Positions 1-6,770 of a DNA stretch of 64,000 bases are shown here, piece after piece. Source of the stretch: CAWEDP01 sp963807925 (lineage in GTDB: Bacteria > Acidobacteriota > Vicinamibacteria > Vicinamibacterales > CAVVIG01); assembly GCA_963807925.1 (NCBI GenBank), contig CAWEDP010000002.1, positions 2,046,001 through 2,110,000 of the forward strand, read 5' to 3'. The translations under genes were made by a program, and so were the position numbers. Under the pieces are notes generated by a model. The model had not been told where the DNA came from, did not search any database, and saw nothing but the letters and a program-made list of their open reading frames with translations. Within the stretch, counting starts at the first letter, position 1; each line of letters starts with the position of its first letter.

Positions 1-55
1 CGGGGGCCGCCACGGCCGCGGCCAGGGCCGAGGCCATCATCACGCGTCTGTTCAT
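1..55 (-). CDS. 5' end of a small secreted protein, possibly DUF2282/bufferin (BufA1)-like; truncated by window edge
   Basis: Only the first 18 codons are in the window. They read MNRRVMMASALAAAVAAP, a basic start followed by an Ala-rich hydrophobic stretch typical of a Sec signal peptide. A strong Shine-Dalgarno (GAGGAG) lies 5 nt before the ATG. The gene is divergent from a sigF/nrsF-like pair and sits behind a perfect SigF-type promoter. In Caulobacter and relatives the SigF regulon includes small DUF2282 metal-buffering peptides whose signal peptides look like this one, so DUF2282 is the leading guess. The mature part, which would carry the diagnostic Cys motifs, lies outside the window. 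The CDS is likely; the family is inference from context. Confidence 0.6.
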   Translation of the reverse strand, partial: MNRRVMMASALAAAVAAP

Positions 56-115
56 GACTCCTCCTCGTTGATGGGGCGCTCGACGCCTGATCGCGTCGCG
101 CGCATCACCCCAGAG

Positions 116-141
116 TTCGACCACCGCCGGCAAAAGGTTAC
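116..141 (-). promoter_or_regulatory. SigF-type ECF promoter, GTAACC-N16-CGAA
   Basis: Read on the minus strand, GTAACC (141-136) and CGAA (119-116) are separated by exactly 16 nt. This equals the consensus reported for the Caulobacter heavy-metal ECF sigma factor SigF. It would start transcription near position 108 and give a leader of about 50 nt to the minus-strand ATG at 55. The divergent gene is itself a sigF-like/nrsF-like pair, so sigma and target promoter are adjacent. The match is seen directly; the assignment is inference. Confidence 0.7.
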
Positions 142-161
142 GGGCGGGAAAAAGTGCCAGA

Positions 162-740
162 ATGGAACGGTTGATGGCGGATCGCACCGAACACGACAGC
201 CGCCTGGGTGCGCTGATGCAGGCGGCTCAGGTGGGCGACGCCGACGCCTACCACGAGCTCCTCGAGTCGATTCTGCCCCTGCTGCGCCGGGTAATCGGCA
301 GACGTCGTGCGGTCCTCGGCGGCGACGAGGTCGAAGATCTCGTCCAGGACGTGCTGATGTCGGTGCACGGCGTCCGGGCCACCTACGACCCGGGTCGGCC
401 TTTCCTGCCCTGGCTGCTCGCCATCACGCGACACCGGCTTGCCGACAGCGCGCGTCGTCATGCGCGCCGCGCGGGCCGGGAAGTCATCGTCAACGACCTC
501 GATGTAACCTTCTCGCGTGAGGATCCGAATTTCAAGACGGATGCCTACGGCGATCCGAAAGCGCTCGCGCGGGCCATCGAGCAGTTGCCGCGCGGGCAGC
601 GCGTCGCCATCGAGCTGTTGAAGGTGCGCGGACTCTCCCTCAAGGAGGCCGCCGCCGCATCCGGGCTGACGACCGGGGCGCTCAAGGTCGCGACTCACCG
701 AGCGATCGTCGCGCTCCGGCGGATTCTGACGAAGGTATGA
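162..740 (+). CDS. ECF RNA polymerase sigma factor (SigF/NrsF-associated type)
   Basis: A 192-aa extracytoplasmic-function sigma factor. Region 2 (about residues 25-95) contains VEDLVQDVLMSVH and a PFLPWLLAITRHRL stretch. Region 4 (about 130-187) has QLPRGQRVAIELL followed by a helix-turn-helix (GLSLKEAAAASGLTTGALK). A second ATG at 174, better spaced from GGAA, is an equally good start. The stop overlaps the next ATG by 4 nt, so sigma and NrsF-type anti-sigma are translationally coupled, as in the Caulobacter sigF-nrsF operon that responds to chromate, cadmium and copper-like stress. Divergent from the truncated gene at 1-55, whose promoter it probably reads. Confidence 0.93.
   Translation: MERLMADRTEHDSRLGALMQAAQVGDADAYHELLESILPLLRRVIGRRRAVLGGDEVEDLVQDVLMSVHGVRATYDPGRPFLPWLLAITRHRLADSARRHARRAGREVIVNDLDVTFSREDPNFKTDAYGDPKALARAIEQLPRGQRVAIELLKVRGLSLKEAAAASGLTTGALKVATHRAIVALRRILTKV
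504..529 (+). promoter_or_regulatory. Second GTAACC-N16-CGAA match, inside the sigma-factor gene
   Basis: GTAACC at 504-509 and CGAA at 526-529 on the plus strand are again exactly 16 nt apart. The motif lies in the sigma coding sequence, about 200 bp upstream of the anti-sigma start at 737. It could act as an internal autoregulated promoter that raises anti-sigma output, or it could be chance. The -35 motif uses a GTA valine codon, which is infrequent in such GC-rich DNA. Function is inference. Confidence 0.35.
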
Positions 741-1405
741 ACGTTCGAAGCACCGAGGACCTGATTGCCCGATTGTCGGCGTCGGCCGAACCGGTTCGCC
801 GACTGCAGCCGCCCTACGTCCGCGCCACGGTGTGGCTCGTCGTCGTGGTGCCGTACCTGGCGCTCCTCATGTCGGCACTGTTCGCGGGCCGCGCCAACCG
901 GTTGCCGATCGTGACTCAGGCGTTCGTCGTGGAACAGGTCGCGGCGGTCGCCACGGGGGTGACGGCAGCGATCGCCGCCATGGTGACTCTCGTTCCCGGC
1001 TACCGCCGCACCGTCCTGCTCGCCCCGATCGGGGCCGGGCTCGTCTGGGCGGTCGCGGTCAGTCGCGAGTGCCTGGCGCAGATGCCGTCTCCCGACGGCG
1101 CGCTGCCCGAGCACTGGGCGTGCGTGCCGGCAACGCTGGTGGCGACCGTCCTGCCGGCGGCCGTCATGATCGTGATGCTCCGTCGCGGCGCGCCGCTGAC
1201 CCCGCGGCTGTCGACCTCGCTCGGTGTGCTGGCTGCCGGCGGGCTCGCGCACGCCGGCGTCCGGCTCGTGCACCGACTGGATCCCGGAATCGTCGTGCTC
1301 GTGTGGCACCTCGGGACGGTCTTCGCGTTGTCGGTGGCGGGCGCGTGGATCGGACGTCAGCTCCTGCGCTGGCCCGTCTTCGCCGGTCCCGCCGGCACGG
1401 AGTGA
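737..1405 (+). CDS. NrsF-type (DUF1109) membrane anti-sigma factor
   Basis: A 222-aa integral inner-membrane protein with about six hydrophobic helices and a short cytoplasmic N-terminus containing TEDLIARLSASAEPVRRL, the usual layout of NrsF/DUF1109 proteins. NrsF holds its ECF sigma at the membrane until metal or redox stress releases it. The motif MLRRGAPLTP after helix 4 is characteristic of the family. Cysteines are at 112 and 129. Cys129 sits where the first conserved NrsF cysteine is expected, but around residue 181 (VHRLDP) the second expected cysteine is missing. It overlaps the sigma gene by 4 nt and ends 7 nt before the next gene. Confidence 0.85.
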   Translation: MNVRSTEDLIARLSASAEPVRRLQPPYVRATVWLVVVVPYLALLMSALFAGRANRLPIVTQAFVVEQVAAVATGVTAAIAAMVTLVPGYRRTVLLAPIGAGLVWAVAVSRECLAQMPSPDGALPEHWACVPATLVATVLPAAVMIVMLRRGAPLTPRLSTSLGVLAAGGLAHAGVRLVHRLDPGIVVLVWHLGTVFALSVAGAWIGRQLLRWPVFAGPAGTE

Positions 1406-1412
1406 CGCCCGC

Positions 1413-2447
1413 GTGATTCCCTTCTCGGTCCTGGACCTCTCCCCGATCGTCGAGGGCGGCTCCGCGGCACAGGCGCTCGGCCACACGCTCGACCTGGCGC
1501 GCCATGCCGAGCGGTGGGGGTATCGCCGCTACTGGCTCGCCGAACACCACAACATGCCCGGGATTGCGAGCGCGGCGACGTCGCTCGTGATCGGCTACGT
1601 CGCGGGCGGCACGCGCACGATTCGCGTGGGATCGGGCGGCATCATGCTGCCGAACCACTCGCCGCTCGTCATTGCGGAGCAGTTCGGCACGCTCGAATCG
1701 CTGTATCCGGGTCGGATCGATCTCGGGCTCGGACGGGCGCCAGGCACCGATCCGCGGACCACGCTCGCGCTGCGTCGCGATCGCGCCGGGGTCGAGGAGG
1801 CTTTCCCTCGCGACGTCGCTGAGCTGATGGGCTACTTCGCGCCCGCCGTGCCCGGTCAGCCGGTGCGCGCCGTGCCGGGCGCAGGCTTGCGCGTGCCGAT
1901 CTGGCTGCTGGGATCCAGCCTGTTCAGCGCCCAATTGGCGGCGGACCTCGGACTGCCGTTTGCGTTCGCCTCGCACTTCGCGCCGGATTACCTGATGGCA
2001 GCGCTCGCCGAGTATCGGCAGCGGTTCAGGCCGTCGGACACGCTGGCCACTCCGTACGCGATGGTGGGCGTCAGCGTCGTCGCGGCCGAGAGCGATCGAG
2101 ACGCCGAGCGGCTGGCCACGTCGCTCTTTCAGCAGTGGATCAGCCTGCGCCGGGGCATGCCGCGACCCCTTCAGCCGCCGGTCGACTCGATGGAGGGACG
2201 CTGGTCGCCGACCGAGCGCGCCGGCATCCAGCACACGCTCGCGTACGCGGCGATCGGCGGGCAGGAAACGGTGAAAGACCGCCTGCAGGCGCTCGTCGAT
2301 GCGACCGGGGCCGACGAGCTGATCGTGGCCGGTCAGATCTACGATCATGCCGCGCGCCTGCGCAGCTTCGAAATCGTCGCGCAGGTGCGTGACTCACTCG
2401 CGAGCTTCCCCGGCTCCAGCGAGGTCCGCCTTCAGCCGGACCACTAG
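1413..2447 (+). CDS. LLM-class (luciferase-like) flavin-dependent oxidoreductase
   Basis: A 344-aa cytoplasmic protein read from a GTG start; the open frame continues upstream but only as a shadow of the anti-sigma gene. It begins MIPFSVLDLSPI and carries GYRRYWLAEHHNMPG and RIDLGLGRAPGTDP, hallmarks of the YhbW-like branch of the bacterial luciferase-like superfamily, which binds FMN/F420 in a TIM barrel. Substrate is unknown. The last residues, EVRLQPDH, are encoded by a REP-like palindrome (2424-2443), so the original C-terminus has probably been replaced. It lies 7 nt after the anti-sigma gene and may be cotranscribed. Confidence 0.9.
   Translation: MIPFSVLDLSPIVEGGSAAQALGHTLDLARHAERWGYRRYWLAEHHNMPGIASAATSLVIGYVAGGTRTIRVGSGGIMLPNHSPLVIAEQFGTLESLYPGRIDLGLGRAPGTDPRTTLALRRDRAGVEEAFPRDVAELMGYFAPAVPGQPVRAVPGAGLRVPIWLLGSSLFSAQLAADLGLPFAFASHFAPDYLMAALAEYRQRFRPSDTLATPYAMVGVSVVAAESDRDAERLATSLFQQWISLRRGMPRPLQPPVDSMEGRWSPTERAGIQHTLAYAAIGGQETVKDRLQALVDATGADELIVAGQIYDHAARLRSFEIVAQVRDSLASFPGSSEVRLQPDH
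2424..2443. repeat. REP-like palindrome forming the 3' end of the LLM gene
   Basis: This 20-bp stretch differs by one base from the core of the repeats at 57601-57681 (GTCCGGCTTCAGCCGGACCA). It lies inside the last codons of the oxidoreductase and supplies the residues just before its stop. Confidence 0.6.
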
Positions 2448-2533
2448 GCACTATTTTCGTTGCGCGTGAATCACGGGGAGGTGTACAACGTGCGCACCCC
2501 GTCGGTGTCACTGGATTCCTGAAGGGAGCCCGT

Positions 2534-3569
2534 ATGCGCAGCGTGCTCGCGCGTGTCCCCATCGCGGTCGCAGGCCTCGTCGGAGCGGTCGGTACTGTCG
2601 GGTGCCGGCGGTGAAGCGCCGCCGCCGTGGGCGTACGGGTTCACCGAGGCGGCTCCCGCCGCCGCGTCCGCGGCCCCGGCCGCGCCCGCCGGCGGGCGAC
2701 GCGGTGGTGCCGCTCGCGGCGCGGCGCCGGCACCGGACGAAACCCAGCGGCATCTGCCAGGCAGCAGCCTCGCCTTCACCGTCACGCAGATTCGCGACGG
2801 CTTCGGGCCCGCCGACTGGTATCCCGGCGATCACCCCCAGATGCCCGATGTCGTCGCTCACGGCCGCCGGCCCGATGTGCGCGCGTGCGCCCTCTGTCAC
2901 TATCCCAACGGAAAGGGGCGACCCGAGAACGCCGGCGTCGCCGGCCTGCCGCCCTCCTACTTCATGCAGACGATCGCCGACTTCCGGAGCGACGCCCGAA
3001 AGAGCGCCGACATGCGGAAGGCGAACACGACCGTCATGGCGACCATCGCGAAGGGGATGACCGACGACGAGATCAAGGCGGTGGCGGAGTACTTCTCGTC
3101 GATGAAGTGGACGCCGTGGATCAAGGTGGTCGAGACGAAGACGGTTCCCAAGACACGCGTCGCGGGCGGCATGTTCCTCAAGCTCGAAGGCAGCGAGACC
3201 GAGCCGATCGGCCAGCGCATCATCGAAGTCCCCGACGACACGGAACGGACCGAGGTGCTGCGCGATCCGCATTCGGGATTCACGGCCTACGCGCCAATCG
3301 GCAGCATCAAGAAGGGCGAAGCCCTCGTGGCCACCGGCGGCGGCAAGACCACCCAGTGCGCGGTGTGCCACGGATCGGATCTGAAAGGCCTCGGCCCGGT
3401 CCCGGGCATCGCGGGACGATCGCCCAGCTACCTCGTCCGGCAGCTGTACGACATGCAGCAGGGCACCAGAAAGGGCATCTGGAGCGATCTCATGAAGCCG
3501 GTCGTCGCGAAGCTGACCAACGATGACATGCTCGCGATCGCGGCGTACACGGCGTCCCGCATGCCGTAG
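2534..3569 (+). CDS. Diheme c-type cytochrome, apparent +1 frameshift in the signal peptide
   Basis: Two heme-binding motifs are seen, CALCH at about residue 113 and CAVCH at about 270, each followed by a class-I-type fold with PSYF or PSYL segments, so the protein should be a periplasmic electron carrier. The frame holding the hemes has no signal peptide; its only start is an internal GTG at 2553. In the next frame, ATG 2534, preceded by GAAGGGAG, encodes MRSVLARVPIAVAGLVGAVG and then stops at 2612. Removing one G from the GGG at 2600-2602 joins both frames into a normal exported cytochrome. This is either a sequencing indel or a recent inactivation. Cytochrome identity is firm. Confidence 0.8.
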
Positions 3570-3630
3570 ACGCGCCGCGACGAGACGGAGCCGCAAACCA
3601 GGCGGGACGCGCGGACAAGGGGCAGGCACC

Positions 3631-4170
3631 ATGAGACGACGGCATTTTCTCGAAGCCATCGGGATCGCGACGTGGGCAGGCGTGACGGCGGGTGCGCAGG
3701 AGCAGGCCCAGGAGCCGCCGGCCGGCCGGCGCGGCGGCGGCGGCCGCGGCCGCGGCCGCGTAGACCCGGGTCCCCCCATCACCAACACGCCGCAGTCTTC
3801 GCGCGACAAGTTTGCCGGGATGTACAAGCTGGTGGAGTACCGGCCGCACGGCGCCAACCCGATCGGCCGAATCTACTACGACAAGCTCGGACGCATGGGC
3901 GCGATGCTCCATCCGCCGAATCGCAAGCCGCTCCCGCCGAATCCGACCGCCGACGACTACCGCGCAGCCTACCAGGGGCTGGTGGCGTACTACGGCACAT
4001 TCGACGTGGACGAGGAAACCCACCGGGTCGTGCATCACCTCGAGGCCGCCTCGAACCCGGCGTGGATCGGCACCGACTTCATGCGATGGTACGAGCTCAC
4101 GCCGACTCGCCTGACGCTTCGGACGAGCCCCAACTCCACCACGCCGCTCGTCTGGGAGCGCATGCCGTAG
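3631..4170 (+). CDS. Lipocalin-like domain protein with Tat-like leader
   Basis: 179 aa. The N-terminus MRRRHFLEAIGIATWAG resembles a twin-arginine or Sec leader and is followed by a Gly/Arg-rich linker (about residues 25-45). The rest (FAGMYKLVEYRPHG, GRIYYDKLGRMGAML, YYGTFDVDEETHRVVHHLE, LTLRTSP) matches the lipocalin-like family often seen in Acidobacteria, a small beta-barrel of unknown ligand. The start at 3631 was chosen because the leader begins there; the upstream open frame is a shadow. It follows the diheme cytochrome by 61 nt on the same strand and converges on the next gene. Biochemical role unknown. Confidence 0.75.
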   Translation: MRRRHFLEAIGIATWAGVTAGAQEQAQEPPAGRRGGGGRGRGRVDPGPPITNTPQSSRDKFAGMYKLVEYRPHGANPIGRIYYDKLGRMGAMLHPPNRKPLPPNPTADDYRAAYQGLVAYYGTFDVDEETHRVVHHLEAASNPAWIGTDFMRWYELTPTRLTLRTSPNSTTPLVWERMP

Positions 4171-4194
4171 AACTCCAGGCGACCGACGGCCCGC

Positions 4195-5649
4195 TCAGCC
4201 GCGGCCGGGTCGGACCTCGGCGTCGAAGACGCCGGTTTCGACGCGGCCGGCCCGCTTGACCTGGACGAACAGGCGGTAGTGTCCCGCGTCAGGAAATCCG
4301 TACGGGAACGTGATCTCGGCCGACAGCGGCGCATGTCCGGCATGGACCGGCATCGACGAGCCGTTCGCCAGCTCGACGGCTGCCATCGGGGCCGAGCCGC
4401 CTGGATGCAGATGAGCGAACACCTGCCAGTCGGCGCGAACCAGCACGAGATGAGCGGCCATCCCCATGTAAGGCTGGAGATCGGCAAGCGGATGGCCGTC
4501 GCCGCCGACGATCCGGAACCTGAGCCAGACCGGTTCTCCAGCCCGAAACGTGTCGCTGCCGTTGACCCACTGCATCCAGACGCCAGCCGAGAGCGGTGCG
4601 CTGCCGGTCTGCGGTCCCGTGACGAGCGCCATCGCGGGCGTCAGCGAATCGTCCCCGTCCGGGAGGCCGCTCACGATCTGAGGCAGGGTGATTGCGGCGG
4701 TCTCGGTTTCCGGAAAGCCGGACGCATGCACGACGTCCGCAAACACCCGATATCGTCCCTCGGGCATCGACGGCAGGAGCTGCGCGAAACCGCCGCGATC
4801 GACCGATTCCGGGTGGAGATGCACGAGAAAATCCATGCCGGGCTCGCGGATGAGAAACAGGTGCATCAGGTGGCCGTGATCGGCGATTAAGTCGTTCGGA
4901 CCGGCTCGCCCCGTGAGGCGGTCCGTGTTCGAGCTGTCGAGGGCCACCGACAAGGTGGAAGGCGCCACCAGCCGGACGCCGACATGCGGCGGTCCGTACA
5001 CGACAGCCTCGGCATCGGACGCGGCCCGTCGCCACCACAGATCGCCAAGCCACACGAGCGCGGCAATCACGGCGGCCGCGGCCACCATGACGAGGCGGGC
5101 ACGCCGGATCGCCGACGCCGGCGTATCGACGCCCGGCCGGACGGTTGCTTCGCGGACGGCGGCGCCGACGATGGCGATGGCGCCCACGATCAGGAGAACG
5201 GCCAGGGCGCCGAGCAGAAGCTTGAGCGGCGGCGCCATCGGACGGGTCGCGCTCGACGTGGCGCCGATCGGCACTGAAAGCTCGGCGTCGCCGCGGTCGC
5301 CGCGGGCGAGGATGCGAACCTTCCATGCCCCCCGCTGCATGATCCACAACTGCGCGCGATAGAGGTCCGGGGCGTCGCCGGCGCGTTCGGCGATGTCAGC
5401 GACCGGGGAGAGCCCGGATCCGACGCCGCGAATGCGCAGCGGCGTCACCTGAATCGATCGCAGCCCCGGCGACAACGATCGCAGTTCGATGTCGGCCACC
5501 CCTGGAATCACGCGCGGCATGCGGATCACGACGAGCAGGCGATAATCGCCCGCGGCGCCTTCGAAGAAGACGTCGGGGCTGCCGACGTGCGCGCTGACGG
5601 CCGCCTCGACCGCCAGGAGCACGAGCGCCGACGCGACAGCTGTCCTCAT
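4195..5649 (-). CDS. Exported/membrane protein with two HLHP motifs, function unknown
   Basis: 484 aa, start ATG overlapping the preceding stop by 4 nt. A cleavable signal peptide (MRTAVASALVLLAVEAAVSA) is followed by an extracytoplasmic region, two membrane helices at about 190-215 and 230-250, and a large periplasmic C-terminal part. The latter holds two similar segments, LMHLFLIREPGMDFLVHLHP (about 262-282) and HLVLVRADWQVFAHLHP (about 394-411). The paired HLHP motifs suggest metal binding in duplicated beta-sandwich domains, but this is inference. Third gene of a coupled minus-strand operon with an HpaB-like enzyme and a polytopic membrane protein. No assigned function is recognised. Confidence 0.8.
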   Translation of the reverse strand: MRTAVASALVLLAVEAAVSAHVGSPDVFFEGAAGDYRLLVVIRMPRVIPGVADIELRSLSPGLRSIQVTPLRIRGVGSGLSPVADIAERAGDAPDLYRAQLWIMQRGAWKVRILARGDRGDAELSVPIGATSSATRPMAPPLKLLLGALAVLLIVGAIAIVGAAVREATVRPGVDTPASAIRRARLVMVAAAAVIAALVWLGDLWWRRAASDAEAVVYGPPHVGVRLVAPSTLSVALDSSNTDRLTGRAGPNDLIADHGHLMHLFLIREPGMDFLVHLHPESVDRGGFAQLLPSMPEGRYRVFADVVHASGFPETETAAITLPQIVSGLPDGDDSLTPAMALVTGPQTGSAPLSAGVWMQWVNGSDTFRAGEPVWLRFRIVGGDGHPLADLQPYMGMAAHLVLVRADWQVFAHLHPGGSAPMAAVELANGSSMPVHAGHAPLSAEITFPYGFPDAGHYRLFVQVKRAGRVETGVFDAEVRPGRG

Positions 5650-6770
5650 CGTTCGACCCTGCGCAGCCAGGCCCCCATGACCAGCCCGATCCGGCTCGTG
5701 CCCATCGCGGTCATCGCTGCGACGGCCATGCCTGCCCAGAACCGGTTCCGTGACGCCTCGTACCCGACGAACTGGTAGCCGGCGCCCGGCGCATCCGGAT
5801 CGATCATGTACATCTGGTAGTGCGCGCCGAAGATCCAGTTCCGCGCGTGCGGCGACATCAGGAAGTCCGCGAACGGCCACTGGACCGCGGCGAACGATGC
5901 GACGAAGAGCGGGCCGACCGCGGCAGCCACCGCCCAGCCATTGATCCGCCGGAGCGCCGGCCACATTGCATCGAGGACGAATGCGGGCGCCATCATCAGC
6001 ACCGGAAATCCAACCGGCACCATGTACGGCACGCGCTGGAGCACCGGCCCGAGCTTCTGCTCGGCGGGGAAGAGGGGCAGGATCCATTCCTGCGCGAGCG
6101 CCAGCACGAGGTAGACCGTCGCGGCCGAGACTGCCGCCCATCTTCGCGTCGAGATGCGCCGGACGAGTGCCAGCTGCGCCGGATACGCGAACGCGAACGC
6201 GCGGTAGAAGATCGCGCTGTGCATCAGCGTCTTGCTCGAATACTCGATCAGTTCGCCCTGGGCGCCGACCATCAGGACGCCGACCAGCACGATCAGCATG
6301 GTCTCGATGTGCGACGTCGCCGCCGCCCCCTCCCGGTTGAGCTGCGCCATCGTCAGCGCGAATCCGCCGTACACGATCGCCATCGCGCCGATCGCGAGCA
6401 GCATGTGCGGCGGGCTGACGACTGTCACGTCGAGCCCGTACGCGTTGTGCCACCAGTTGTCGAACGGAGCCGAGGTGAGCATGGCCACGGCGCCCCACCC
6501 ACACATGAACGCCCCGAGCGGCGCGTGGAGGCGGAGCACCTGCACCGATTGGCCGCGCGCCTCGGGGTCGCCGCCGAGCGTGGAGCGGGCGATCAGCCAG
6601 AGGGAGGTGAGCCCGCCAATCGCGGCGCACAGTTGAATGAGCAGATGCGGCGGCGTCCAGAAGGTGTCGCGGCCGATCGAGACGTGCCACGAGATGTCCC
6701 AGATGCTGCCGGCGACCACCGAGGTCGTGGCGGCTGCCGACGTCCACACCGGCCAGGGGACGCGTTTCAC
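5646..6770 (-). CDS. Polytopic membrane protein with duplicated D-x2-WH...PPH motif, function unknown
   Basis: 374 aa with roughly nine or ten hydrophobic helices and no clear signal peptide. The N-terminal half contains the same motif twice: WDISWHVSIGRD followed by PPHLL (residues 24-44), and FDNWWHNAYGLD followed by PPHML (103-124). The invariant Asp, Trp-His, Gly, Asp and Pro-Pro-His suggest an internally duplicated metal- or heme-binding unit at the membrane face. Both gene junctions are 4-nt ATGA overlaps, upstream with the HpaB-like gene and downstream with the HLHP protein, so the three products are probably made in stoichiometry. I do not recognise a characterised family. Confidence 0.8.
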   Translation of the reverse strand: MKRVPWPVWTSAAATTSVVAGSIWDISWHVSIGRDTFWTPPHLLIQLCAAIGGLTSLWLIARSTLGGDPEARGQSVQVLRLHAPLGAFMCGWGAVAMLTSAPFDNWWHNAYGLDVTVVSPPHMLLAIGAMAIVYGGFALTMAQLNREGAAATSHIETMLIVLVGVLMVGAQGELIEYSSKTLMHSAIFYRAFAFAYPAQLALVRRISTRRWAAVSAATVYLVLALAQEWILPLFPAEQKLGPVLQRVPYMVPVGFPVLMMAPAFVLDAMWPALRRINGWAVAAAVGPLFVASFAAVQWPFADFLMSPHARNWIFGAHYQMYMIDPDAPGAGYQFVGYEASRNRFWAGMAVAAMTAMGTSRIGLVMGAWLRRVER

